Positions 43,361 to 53,705 of a stretch of DNA of 64,000 nucleotides are shown one piece after another. Position 1 is the first letter of the stretch. The number at the start of each line of letters is the position of its first letter. Origin of the DNA: Sialis fuliginosa (Eukaryota > Arthropoda > Insecta > Megaloptera > Sialidae); the NCBI GenBank assembly GCA_961205875.1, contig OY540814.1:14924993-14988992 (forward strand), read 5' to 3'. The notes beneath the pieces are model-generated. The model saw nothing but the letters and a program-made list of their open reading frames with translations. It was not told the DNA's origin and ran no database searches. The translations under genes were made by a program, and so were the position numbers.

Positions 43361-44739
43361 TGAATAAACACACATAACAAAACATCTGAAAAATTTATTG
43401 AAAAAGAAAAATTATGTTTTTGTAAATAAAAATATAGTTCGGTGTAATATTTTTGAATACTTTCGTGTTGTATCGGGTGCTCCATTTTAATTAAATAATT
43501 ATTTAAATATTAAATATCCTTCTCGAAATTCAACAACTTTCGTCTATAAAATATTTATTATCATCTTGCTTAATTTTTGCCATATTCACCAGAGGAAATT
43601 AAAATAGAGCACCCGGTTTATTATTATTTAAAACGTTTCAAATCTGTTTCAGTTGCTATTATATGGTTGCACACTAATCTCTTATTTTTTGGTCAATTTT
43701 AAGACGATTTTGTGTTTGCAGATTTATCGCTAAAATGCAATTCTAATAACTAAATGTATTAAGCACAAGTTTAAATAATCATTATAGAAAAAAATTGATA
43801 TTACATTTACATAACTCAATTTTTTACTGATAATTTAAAAAAAAATTTTTTTAACTATCATATAAATAATAATAATAGTATTAGACTTACAAAAATATTT
43901 TTAAATTTATTATTTTATTTAAATTTAAGAAATTAACAATGTGTAGTTGGTTTAAAAAAATGAAATTAATATGATTGTCACTTTTGAAGAAATATATGAC
44001 ATTATAAATAACATTTTTATTCAGTATAAGGAAAATATGAAAACGATTATGAGGTGAAAATAGCTGTCACAATTTTTAAGCGAACCTTTTTCTCCGTATA
44101 TAAATGACACTCATTAGCATATACTGCACTTGAAAAAGTAGAGGTTTTCTCAAAATTTCGTCTGAATACCGGCATTGTTAAATGAGATATATGTTTATTT
44201 TTTGAAGAAATTTTAAACTTGACCTTGAATGTTACTTTTTAGTTTGTATGCAAATTCTACTAAATATTTTGTTGCTTGTTGAAAGAGACACACTCATTTA
44301 ATAGTTATGATTGTAATATTTTTAAAATATTATATTCTATAATATTTTTTATAAAACAAAAGTTATATAATTACTTTATTTAAAATAAATAATTTGAAGA
44401 ACGGAATATATCTATCGATTAGGGAAGGAGGGGGGGGGGGTCAAAATGTTTTATTAGTTTCGATAAAGCACAGAAAACGCTAATAAACAACAGGTTTATT
44501 CAATAATAAGGATCAGGTGATTATATAGAATAAAAGATTAATAGGAAATTCAATAAATCAAATACATAAATAAATAATAAAGTAGGCAGTGAAATGAAAT
44601 CTCAATACTAGTGAACTTCATGCATATTTAAATCCCGCTAAAACATCTTACCTTTCTCATTATTAAATATTTAACAAAATTGGACACACTTGCCTATATT
44701 AAATAAATTTCAATCAAAAATTTGATCCAAGCTGACCTA
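43361..44739. other. AT-rich stretch with a G10 run
   Basis: Nothing recognised except GGGAAGGAGGGGGGGGGG at about 44423-44440, a mononucleotide run prone to slippage and sequencing error. Confidence 0.5.
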
Positions 44740-44744
44740 GTACA

Positions 44745-45010
44745 AGTAACTACATCCACATTGATAGCGTATTTAATTTACGGCATGATTGGGTACGTTG
44801 GCAACACTGCGTCAGCAGCGTGGATGCTGCGGTTTCAATTAACGCTGTGGGCGCCAGTTTAATGCATGAGCTCCTGGCCTCGCGGTCAACCTGAATCATC
44901 ACCACGCTCTGCTGCACACTCCGCGATAAATAAACAATAGCCACTCGCGCTGTCTGAAAGCCAATCCGTCTATTATCTAGCACTAACAATAGACGCAACA
45001 ACCCCCAACC
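44745..45010. promoter_or_regulatory. GC-rich island, possible promoter or exon
   Basis: One of the highest-GC patches in the window (GCGTCAGCAGCGTGGATGCT, GAGCTCCTGGCCTCGCGGTC, CTGCTGCACACTCCGCG). The minus strand is open for 83 codons (44750-45001, first codon TTG, not ATG) and includes DREARSSCIKLAPTALIETA. No ATG start, donor or acceptor is convincing. CpG density could mark a transcription start. Confidence 0.27.
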
Positions 45011-45137
45011 CCCCTTTTGGGGTTATTACCAATAATGAGTAATCGTTATGTTAGCAGTATATAATTTATGTACTGGTTAGTTTTACTGTTTGTTCCTTGT
45101 GTGTAGCTCATTGTTGTTTAAGTGGTATTATAATCAT

Positions 45138-45172
45138 AATAAAATTTCTCCGTGGCTTCGTCCGCGTGATTT
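45138..45172 (-). repeat. Possible Helitron 3'-end fragment
   Basis: On the minus strand CACGCGGACGAAGCCACGG has the ACGCG...GAAGC...CG hairpin wording of Helitron tails but lacks the CTAG end. Confidence 0.35.
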
Positions 45173-45500
45173 AAAAATCAGTACATCTACATCACAAATA
45201 TTTTTCACGGCGTGCGCAAAAGTACTTCTGAAATATCAATGAAAAAGCCTACTTTTTTTAAATGGTTGTAGAAAAATTTATTTTTATGCCATTAACAATT
45301 TATAAAAAACAAAAAACATTTCCAAACTGAAATTTCAAGCATAAAAATTGAGTAAAAGCTCGAAAAAAATACCATTTATTCAGATTCGATTCATAGTATT
45401 TCGAAAAATCAACTTAATTTAAATTGAAAATAAGAAAATACTAAAAACTATGTTTGATTTGCTTTTTGATTTACTCATTTTATTAATAAAAACAATTTTC

Positions 45501-45911
45501 TTAGATTAATTTATCAAAAAAAAGACAACAAGTGTAAATACCTATGTAAAAATGTAATGTGAAGTTAATATCTCTTTTTCCTGTAACACATGTGTTAAAC
45601 ATAAGGTAACAGTTGATGTATTCTGTTCCCAAATGAAACCCAATGTAAAAACCTTGAACATTTAGAGAAACAATGATTTCGTGTAGAATTATCCAGCACA
45701 TAATTTTTCTAGACATCGATTTGGCACGGTCACGGCACGGTCGGATAAGAAACCTGCTGACCCTTTTGTCCCGCAAAAAACTCCGGTATAAAAAGTTAGC
45801 TGTCTTTATTCGGGTCCATTTGGGATTACCCCAGAGATCTGACATGAATTCAGTTAGGAACCGATCGGGGACAATTAACTCGTAAACTGCCAATAGAATG
45901 GACAACGTCAA
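45501..45911 (-). other. 136-codon open frame, doubtful gene
   Basis: The longest open frame in the window. Its first half (45700-45900) lies in a GC-richer patch and reads VPDRFLTEFMSDLWGNPKWT and RSFLRDKRVSRFLIRPCRDR. The second half is AT-driven. A plus frame of 70 codons is open opposite it. The GC-rich half may be an exon or a conserved element. No family resemblance is recognised and no splice pair is clear. Confidence 0.2.
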
Positions 45912-46020
45912 TGTTAATGAATTTGTTATAACTGTTTATATTTTGATTCTTTTTGTATTAGCTTTGGTATTTTAAAACAACTATCTCTAGTATTATCTAG
46001 TATGATTATTGTTACTTATG

Positions 46021-46450
46021 AATTATATAAAAAACATGTCAAGTAAATGCACAGTGCTTCCTCGTGTTAAAGTCACCAAAGGTTATTATTGAACAATCTC
46101 AATAAAAACCGATCAGATAAATTGCTTGGCATTGGTAAACCATTTCATTTTTATACAATTTTACTAAAAAATTTTAAATCGAAATTTTTCTTAAGACGCA
46201 CCTGATTATTTTTATGGATATTTTTAATTTTTTGACATTTTCAATCTAAATCTAAAATGCAAACGTTAAAATGACATTTAATATGCCAAAGTAAATATCA
46301 ATTTAAAAAAACAAATTACATTTTTTTAAATTAAATTGAGATAAATCTTTGTAAGGGTATATTATACAACAAACGTTGTAAGAAATTGAATGTTCTATAA
46401 AAAAGTTTCTATAAAATTTTCACATAACATTTTCGTTATGTCATTATTTC
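46021..46450 (+). repeat. Family F dispersed repeat, copy 2
   Basis: AAGTAAATGCACAGTGCTTC, CTCGTG, CACCAAAGG, ATAAAAACCGATCAGATAAA, GTTAAAATGACATTTAATAT and CAAAGTAAATATCAATTTAA. These follow the order in copies 8432-9190 and 48185-48460. No coding frame. Confidence 0.8.
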
Positions 46451-46524
46451 TAAATGCATAAGCAGGGTATCAAAATACGAGCTTTAAAAAATTATTTACT
46501 CGCAAAAAGTGGTAGACATTGATA

Positions 46525-46862
46525 TCAAGTAACTTAGCCCCATATTTTTGAAAAATTGTATTGTGCTAGTGTTGTGTTTAAATGTGTTGCTTCGAAAAAT
46601 TCACTAATACAAAAAAAAATGACATATTGATATAATTTTTTGAGTGTGAATTAGCTAAAAAAATACTAAAAACAGAGCAGCATTCTAAGATATTAACGGA
46701 GTTATTTTCTTTTTTTTGTAACGTGTGTACTCCTAAAAGTTTATTAGTTTTTCTTTGTATTGTTAATAACGAATTTTTCGAAGAAGCTAATTTGAACACA
46801 ATAAAACACAATGTTTTATTATAGTATTTTTCAAAAAGGCTGGGTTAAGTTACTGGACTTCA
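46525..46862. mobile_element. TIR element with about 80-bp terminal inverted repeats
   Basis: The left arm AAGTAACTTAGCCCCATATT, TTTGAAAAATTGTATT, TTGTGTTTAAATGTG and GCTTCGAAAAATTC matches the reverse complement of 46775-46862 (CAGTAACTTAACCCAGCCTT, TTTGAAAAATACTAT, TTGTGTTTTATTGTG, TTCTTCGAAAAATTC). About 335 bp; target duplication not resolved. The minus frame at 46578-46811 lies inside it. Confidence 0.8.
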
Positions 46863-47464
46863 GAATCTGTGCAAATTTAGAAAAAGTTACTTCTACAATT
46901 GTAACATTGAAACTAAATGATTTAAAAAAACTGAACAAAATTGGGGTCATAGAGAAAATATGTGTCATTTCAGGAAAATAGTTACATTAATATCGATCAA
47001 CATTGACAGAACCAGCACATTATTTACGATGTACGTTTTTTTAATATGTATATTATAATCATCATGTAGTTACATTTACGAGTATATCATGCACAAACCA
47101 AATTAGTATGATTGTTAGTGTTTCAATTCGATGTTACATTAGTTTTGTTTTCATCATTACACAGGTAGGGTACCTATATTTTTCAATTATATGTCATTCA
47201 TAAAATAATTGAAATAACTCAAAACTTTTTTTTTGTAAATTAGGTATCTTTTTAACCTGTGTTCGTATTTATATCGAACACTTTGGTTAATTAAAGTTCA
47301 ACAATTGATTTTGTACTTTATATTATTATTTGTATACCTAAATAATTTCATTAATACGGTCTAGACATTTTTTTTCGATATACATACATTCTTGTTAGTA
47401 ATTTTTTAGTATACATTTATTATTCACCAGCGCATTGGACCCGCTGTTACTAGGGGATATAAAT
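46863..47464. other. AT-rich stretch with no recognised feature
   Basis: Nothing identified. Confidence 0.5.
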
Positions 47465-47582
47465 TCAATTAAACATAAAGTAATAATGCCCACCCAACAT
47501 GCACACTCAATATGTATTAGTGAAAACCGAAATAAAATCTGTTCAGTAGTTATTAAGATACAGAGATTTAAATTACTGAGTT
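47465..47582 (+). repeat. LINE/SINE-type tail remnant
   Basis: ATAATGCCCACCCAACATGC, GTGAAAACCGAAATAAAATC and TGTTCAGTAGTTATTAAGAT. The 'aaaccgaaataaaatctgttcagtagt' wording is that of insect retroelement 3' ends. No second copy in the window. Confidence 0.45.
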
Positions 47583-48184
47583 ATCGAAAATGGTATAAGC
47601 TCGCCGATAAATAAATTAAAGAAGAAAAAGAAGAACTTATTATTATTATCCATTTCCATCGATAAACATACCTACTATTATTAATATAATATAAGAAAAA
47701 ATGCATATAAATACAGTGGTTTATAAATAAATATACTTTGGATATGAATAGCAGAGTAAACCAACACAATATATTAAGTCAACAAGATTTTTTTGGTAAA
47801 CATTATATTTATCTAACTTTTGTACGCCCTCAAAGAAGACAAAGTAAAACGAAAAACACAGTCTTTTGTCTTTTTGAGCAGCGAGTTGTTGAAATGAGGA
47901 AAGTGTGGTTATTCAGTGAAACAATGATAAAGTTACGTTTTTAGTTTATCTTAATTTCCTATTCAGATATAATGGTATTCAATGTTTTGTATATTTTTTA
48001 CACTCTTTCTTTTGTAGAGTGCTTCAAAAGATTGCACAATACATGTATACTACGATACATTTGCATTATTTTAGAAATTTTCCGCGGTTACGAAGATTTT
48101 TTTTTTCGAAATAAAATATGCATTTGTTGTATTTCTTTAATGCATGTCTGACTTAATTATTTTGTACAAATTTTTTTTTGTATA
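47583..48184. other. AT-rich stretch with no recognised feature
   Basis: A 68-codon plus frame with ATG at 47738-47740 (MNSRVNQHNILSQQDFFG...) within it has no splice or promoter context and no recognised domain. Noted as very weak. Confidence 0.35.
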
Positions 48185-48460
48185 ATTATGTCGATATGGC
48201 TATATATAAAAAAACATCTGCCAAGTAAATGCACAGTGGTTCCTCGTGCTAAATTAACCAAAGGTAGCGATAACAATTATTCAAATGAAATGCCTGCCAT
48301 TGGTTAATCATTTAATTTTTATACAATTTTACTTTACACCTGATTATTTTTTCATGTATTTTTAATTTTTTTTTTCATTTCAATCTAAATCTACATTTAA
48401 ACAAACGTCAAAATGACATTTAATATGTCAAAGTAAATATCAATTTTAACAAATGACGAC
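48185..48460 (+). repeat. Family F dispersed repeat, copy 3
   Basis: AAGTAAATGCACAGTGGTTC, CTCGTGCTAAATTAACCAAA, CAAACGTCAAAATGACATTT and AATATGTCAAAGTAAATATC. It ends before the ACAGACGG-type tail seen in copy 1. Confidence 0.8.
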
Positions 48461-48802
48461 TTTTTAAAACAGAAAGAAAGAAATCCGGATTTTGATGGAA
48501 TTATTCATTTTGACCTTCTGTCTGTGCGTCGATCTGTAAGCATTGTAACTCAAATACGACAAATCGTCGATGGGCGAAATTTTATATTCAATTTTTTATA
48601 TTTAATTACAGAGATTGAATAGTGTGCGTCTTTGCCACAGGTACCATTGGAGTTTCTTATATGTATTTGAATCTAAATAATTATTTAAAAAAATTTATTC
48701 TGACTAAATCATAAATGTTAGAAAAAAATGTATGGGGAATAAATCATAGATAATAACATACTCCATATTTTTTACCTAAAACATTTTTTTTTCAAAAATT
48801 GA

Positions 48803-48840
48803 CAAGAGTAAACATCCGTTTTCGGTTATGTTATTACGTT
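48803..48840 (+). repeat. Family H short repeat, copy 1
   Basis: AAGAGTAAACATCCGTTTTC then GGTTATGTT recurs at 54780-54812 with two or three changes (AAGAGTAAACATCCGTTTCC, GGTTGCAACG). Confidence 0.6.
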
Positions 48841-48889
48841 CAAAAAAATTCATTTGATACATAATGTTGATGTTGAGAATAATATTATT

Positions 48890-49025
48890 TATTGTTTGTA
48901 TCCCATTCATATTATTCTATCTTTTATTAGTTTGTCAGAAATATGCTTTAATAAAATAAGAATCACGTACACTGTTCACTGTCAGGATTACGTATTAAGA
49001 AAGTCCCGTGGCTCCCATGGCAGAT
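48890..49025 (+). repeat. Family A dispersed repeat, copy 2
   Basis: Over 90% identical by eye to the minus strand of 1122-1250, from the CCATTCAT start through CTATCTTTTATTAGTTTGTC, AGAATCACGTACACTGTTCA and GGATTACGTATTAAGAAAGT. Confidence 0.85.
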
Positions 49026-49080
49026 ATTTTTTTTGAAAAGTCACTAAAAAATTCACAAAATCGATCCAACCCAATAATTT

Positions 49081-49296
49081 CTAAATCACATCAGTCCCCT
49101 CACACAATTCACCCGGCTGTTGTTTATATTGGAAGATAGGCAATATACTTCCTTCGTAAGTTTTGTTTATGCTAAAGTTTACAGAATAGGACCACGGGCG
49201 AATCTTATTTTCCAAATTCAAAAAGTTTTCATTCACACATACACGCACCTTCCCTCTCGACAAATATAGATGATGATATTCCAGGCGAATTTGCAT
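49081..49296 (-). CDS. Small open frame or exon, unrecognised
   Basis: ATG at 49294-49296 on the minus strand opens 71 codons with mixed composition (MQIRLEYHHLYLSRGKVRVC, RPWSYSVNFSINKTYEGSIL, QQPGELCEGTDVI) to a TAG. The patch is GC-richer than its flanks. A donor-like GGGAAG|GTGCGTG lies inside the frame at about 49250, so only the first codons may be exonic. No domain recognised. Confidence 0.2.
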   Translation of the reverse strand: MQIRLEYHHLYLSRGKVRVCVNENFLNLENKIRPWSYSVNFSINKTYEGSILPIFQYKQQPGELCEGTDVI

Positions 49297-49584
49297 TTAG
49301 ATTTCTTTTTGCACAATTCCTCGTGCGTATTTAGAATTGGGCAAGCGTATTTCTACGTAATGTACATCTTCTGGGAAACTTATGTATCAATATTTTATTC
49401 AACGTTCCTTACTTTTGATGTACGGTTTAGATTATTCTATTCAATATATGTCGTGTCTTTTTTATATTATATGTTGCTATAAAACGTTTTTTGTTATGCC
49501 TTTCCTCTTTGTCAACAATTTAATATTTTATTTTATTGTAAAAATATTATTATGAGATATACGAAATCATAATCTCAATCATAA

Positions 49585-50308
49585 CATAGCCACACAAAAA
49601 AGTGTGAGATACCAAAAAAGCGACTATTGTTGTATTGGTTGAGCATAATAGAAATCCAAATTTTTGGATATTCTGCTTTTAATTTGAGCTTCAATTTTGG
49701 GTTTAGGTTGAATTTTTCAAAGTTGGCTACTAAATCAAAATTTTTTTTTGTTGAGCTGTGAAGTGGATTTTCTTATAGCCTTTATGTTAAAAAAATTTTC
49801 ACGGGTTTCGGTTATAAACAAAAAAAATATAATACATACTACAACACGATTTTTCTCGTGAATGTCTAAACGAATTTTACAATTCTTACGTTTTTATTTT
49901 ATTTATAAACGTATATTCTAGGAATATGCTTTTAAATATACAAATATAGAATTTGTTTATAAAAATATTAATTGCTTATAAACAAATTAAAAATTTGTAT
50001 ACTTAAAAAAATCTGACTAAAAATATACCGATCTTCATGAAAAATGTACAATAACTTGCAGTGAAAATTGACTTTCAAGTGGGGAAAAAATATATATAAA
50101 CAATTGATATTTTTATAAACAAACTCACTGTTCTTATATTCGAGATAATATTTCTAAAATATACGTTTATAAATCAATATAAAAATCAAATAAAAAAAAC
50201 CGTTAAGGAGAAAATTCCGAGAATTTGGATTTCAACTATGCTCGATCAATAATACAATACTGTATAGGTCGTTTTTTTGGTACCTCACACCTTTTTTGTG
50301 TAGCTGTG
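49585..50308. mobile_element. Foldback element with long, nearly continuous inverted arms
   Basis: Termini CATAGCCACACAAAAAAGTG and the reverse complement of the right end, CACAGCTACACAAAAAAGGT, match and continue for about 90 bp. Pairing resumes further in: TTTATAAACGTATATTCTAG and GAATTTGTTTATAAAAATAT (left) match TTTATAAACGTATATTTTAG and GAGTTTGTTTATAAAAATAT (right arm, reversed). The left arm has about 220 bp not present in the right arm. TTATAAAC recurs at least six times. No coding frame. Target duplication not clear. Confidence 0.85.
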
Positions 50309-50875
50309 AAATTTACAATATATTATATATATATATAATTATAAAACTTTTCGTTGAGTCATTTTTAATACTATAACATAGGTAGTATAATATAATAAAA
50401 ATTTATTATCAAAAATTCTCATAATTTTTTATCAACCCAATAAAATTTTTGCCAAAATTAGTACTAACTACGTGTTTTCATACAAAAAAAATTGGATATA
50501 TTTCCAAATATAAAAATGTCCAATTACAGACAGAAGGTAATTGTATTTCGTGACCGCTAGCACTATTTTTCTTAAATTTATTATAAGGCTGGCTATGAAA
50601 ACAATCAATAAATGTTGTAGTTCTCGTTTTTAGAACAATCAAATACGACCACGGTGAGAATACAACAACGTTTGAAATTCGTTTACAATTCTGTTTTCTT
50701 TTCTTGATTATATTTATGTAGGTACGCCAGACCAATATTACAAATTTACTACAACATGCAATAATATCGTCCATCATGCAACATTCATTTAAAAAATCAA
50801 ATCGTAACTGTTTTCTGATTAGAAATATATATATTAAGTTAGTTGTTTTTGACGTTGCAATTTTCTGTATTTATT
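50309..50875. other. AT-rich stretch with no recognised feature
   Basis: A 99-codon minus frame (50478-50777) lacks coding character. Nothing else noted. Confidence 0.45.
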
Positions 50876-50877
50876 TA

Positions 50878-51005
50878 TGAATCCTCAGGACCGAAACAGC
50901 CCACAAAAATTTCCATGGGGCTATCATTTAGCCCTTGATTACAAGGCAGGGCCACATTAAGGTATCAAAAATCTTGGTGGCGGCTCATTAACTGGAGGGA
51001 GTTAA
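50878..51005 (-). repeat. GC-richer patch, possibly SINE-like
   Basis: On the minus strand: AGTTAATGAGCCGCCACCAA, GTGGCCCTGCCTTGTAATCA and a GGGCTAAATGATAGCCC hairpin, then TGTTTCGGTCCTGAGGATTC. Composition resembles a SINE or processed RNA fragment, but no box A/B or second copy is present. Confidence 0.25.
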
Positions 51006-51149
51006 AATATTTTTTCGGTTGGATCAATTACATTTCAATTTTGGTTTAGATAGCTTTTAGGCATAATTTTAATTTTTTATCAGTCTAGTGTAAATGTTAT
51101 AGATATATTTAGGTGCTGCTTGATGTAATCGCATAAGGAAGCAAAATTA

Positions 51150-51410
51150 TAAAGTTCTAGCATAGTTTTTTTATAGATTCTACATAGTTCTAACTATACG
51201 TTATATTGTTACCGGTGCATGCATCGTATTGCAAAAGAGCGCGCTTATTCCTTATGTTACTTATGTAAAAAAATATATACTAAAACCTGGGCAAAGAACA
51301 TATCTATGAATTAAAAATAACATAAATCGGATAAGTAGTTCTCGAATGATAAGTGCACTAATGGACAGACAGACAGAGAGACGTTGTGTTTTATAATATA
51401 TGTATATAAT
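51150..51410 (-). mobile_element. Helitron fragment, 5' half, copy 4
   Basis: On the minus strand: ACGTCTCTCTGTCTGTCTGT, TCGAGAACTACTTATCCGAT and GCGCGCTCTTTTGCAATACG follow the 5' third of 28629-29512, then similarity fades. The terminal TC is not preserved. Confidence 0.7.
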
Positions 51411-52015
51411 AAATGACAGATAAGTCAAATTAATTTATAAAATATCATTGGCATAGTATTTCTTTTATTTTTATATAATTAATTTTTTTATTGACTATTG
51501 ATTAATGCAGTTATACGAGATACTGATTTATGATATTGTATCATGTTAATTTTATTAGCTTTGTCAAGCTTACAATAAATGATGAATTTTTGGTTACGGA
51601 ATTTAAACCACAATTCTTAAGAGTAAATGTATTAATTCTAGTGCGAACCTGTATATCGTTCCTTGCTGAATTTTGATATATGCTGTATACATAATATGAA
51701 TTCTAATTAATATGTTCAAGTTTGTTCTACGTAAAACCATTTTCTCGAAAATAATATTTGTTTAACTTATGACAACATATGACATAATAAAATAGCTATT
51801 TGAGTATTGAATATAAAATTTACTGCGGCAAACATTACGTAAATTACTTCATTCTACAATGAAAATATACCGTTGTTCAGAAGTCGGAACGATTTACTAC
51901 AGTTTTCCTAAATTTATTCTTCTCTTACTCATTTTTTGTCCGCTAGCACTTCCTAAAATTAAATGAGATATTTAATTGAGAAGTGTTTAGAAGTATCTAT
52001 GAGAATAATTTGTAA
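51411..52015. other. AT-rich stretch with no recognised feature
   Basis: Nothing identified. Confidence 0.5.
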
Positions 52016-52019
52016 AAGT

Positions 52020-52130
52020 GAATAAGTAATATTATATAGGTGAGCCTGATATTAGACTCCTGATGAGTAATTCAAGTGAAATCGAAATATGTGTCAGATG
52101 GCATTGTATTGTAAATATCTTGAATTTAAT
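52020..52130 (+). ncRNA. Hammerhead-ribozyme-like motif in a retroelement remnant, copy 2
   Basis: CTCCTGATGAG (52045-52055) keeps the canonical CUGAUGA core. It is followed after a 15-base, poorly paired stem II by GAAA (52072-52075) and then TGTGTC, where cleavage would be expected after GTC. Flanks on both sides match the copy at 3530-3640 (GGCATTGTATTGTAA against GTACATTGTTTATTGTGG). Core intact but stem II and stem I decayed, the opposite pattern to the 3.5-kb copy, so each copy has lost different parts. Confidence 0.45.
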
Positions 52131-52555
52131 AAAAAAAACAGAATAAGTCACATGTAGAATTATAAACTATCTTTATGTGAATTTTATGAAACAAGAATGT
52201 ATAACATTTTTTTAATTTGTATGGCGATTTTGAGAAAGTATAATTTTATATTAAAATACGAACTATTTAGAAAAGTTAGAAATTTGAAAAATGAAAACAT
52301 CCTTTCTTGATTTAGTGATTCAAAAACTTCAGTTTTGGAATTTCATGTATAGCATTTAAAAAGAGTCCGACAGATAAACATATATTATCGGACAAAGAGC
52401 TGTACTCGAGTTTTATCATGATTACTATAAGTACTTTGCTATACAGAACATTCAATTTATGTAATAAATGGGTAAAAACAAAATTCGAATCCAAATTAAT
52501 GTACAATTTCCTATATGTATATACATTTTCTATTCGTTTAGTTTGAAAGTACTTT
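52131..52555. other. AT-rich stretch with no recognised feature
   Basis: An 89-codon minus frame at 52312-52581 is not supported as a gene. Confidence 0.45.
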
Positions 52556-52559
52556 TCTG

Positions 52560-52830
52560 ACATATTGTTAAATAAATGCATGCATTGTTCCTGACCGCGT
52601 TCAATAAAACAGTGTTTAATAGGGCTTTATTGTGTGTCGATCGTTGAATGCAGTTAATAGGTTTTTAATGCAGTTTCAAGCACTTCCTATTTTGTTTAAT
52701 AACATAATTGCGACACTTGTTCCGATCGAATTGATGTCATCAAAATAAACGTGCAGGTGGTTAAATGTATGTAAATCACATACTGCATTTATGCGAAAAC
52801 ATTTAGCCAAATAGAAAATCCAAGAATTAC
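52560..52830. promoter_or_regulatory. Possible enhancer with repeated TTTATTG/TTAAT cores
   Basis: Contains GCGTTCAATAAAACAGTG, GGGCTTTATTGTGTGTCGAT, GTTTTTAATGCAG and ATAAACGTGCAGGTGGTTAA (E-box CAGGTG), in a GC-richer context. No frame or repeat partner. Caudal/Hox-type cores are clustered, but this is weak evidence in AT-rich DNA. Confidence 0.25.
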
Positions 52831-52910
52831 ATGAAAATTGATTCACAAAAGGTTTGTATTAAGGGAAATTTGTAATTGATATTTTCTAAAAAAAAATTAA
52901 ATAGGTAAAC

Positions 52911-53705
52911 AGGGTGTTCCGAAAACATACCGACAAACTACTAGTTGTCGAGGACATTGAAACAATCGCTTTAATAAATCAATGTCCATAAAAGAGCCAT
53001 TTCAGTAGTAGAGCAAAAGAAAGGACCCCTCACAAAAGCAATGGATCTTGCCTTTAGATTTGGCTGCTTTCTTTAAAATATAATTATTATATATAAATAG
53101 TGGGGCTAGAACTACTTATCAGCCTCGTTCGGCTTTTAGAGGCTGTTAATAAACTCATTTCCCTCTTTCCACTAATAAAAACCTTATGTTATATACGAAG
53201 AGACAAATTATTTCTAGAACATATAATAATTACAAATACACTTCCCTAGTGACAGTTATTAAACTCCCTTGCCATGAAAGATATAGGTTTCAAAGAATAT
53301 ACGACGATTATTATTGCCGTTTGTATCAAATATACTGAATGGCCCATAATATTCTTTTTGCAAAAAAATATAGAAAAATAAAAACAAAATCAACTTTAAT
53401 ATTTCCATACTAAGTTTTGAAATTGATATTTTTTAAATGATGGCCTTAACCGCACTCATTAAACCGATATCTTTTGAGGTATTATGCATCAATTCTCTTA
53501 AAGTTTCACTGCTTGTTCCCAAAATTTAAGAACGAATATTTTCTGAAAGATGTTTTAAAGTTTGTAGTTTATTTATGTTAACTTTTTCTGTCGGATAACC
53601 CCAGAGAAGGAAGTCCGAAACCGTTAGATCTGGGGATATTGGCGGCCATCTCAAACCACCATTTTTTGATATTAAGCGATTTGTAAAATTCTCTTATACA
53701 TATTT
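52911..53705 (-). pseudogene. IS630/Tc1-type DDE transposase pseudogene, C-terminal part plus 3' end
   Basis: On the minus strand from 53693 to about 53390 one reading frame gives ENFTNRLISKNGGLR, then WPPISPDLTVSDFLLWGY, then KLQTLKHLSENIRS and ETLRELMHN...AVKAII. This is the order of the C-terminal catalytic region of insect IS630/Tc1-like transposases (family pattern WPPRSPDLTPLDFFLWG), with the third acidic catalytic residue in or near the DFLLWGY segment. At least three in-frame stops are visible (53694-53696, after IRS, and after AII), so it is dead. The segment upstream of about 53705 is unrecognisable: the catalytic first half is missing. GGAACACCCTG at 52911-52921 (minus strand) is a plausible 3' terminal inverted repeat; no 5' partner was found. 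Confidence 0.8.

Noticed and set aside
45673..45885. 70-codon plus frame opposite the 136-codon minus frame
   Set aside because: Shadow of the same GC-richer patch; no independent support.
50930..50950. GGGGCTATCATTTAGCCC hairpin as a possible histone mRNA 3' stem-loop
   Set aside because: Loop and stem sequence do not match the histone consensus and no purine-rich downstream element follows.
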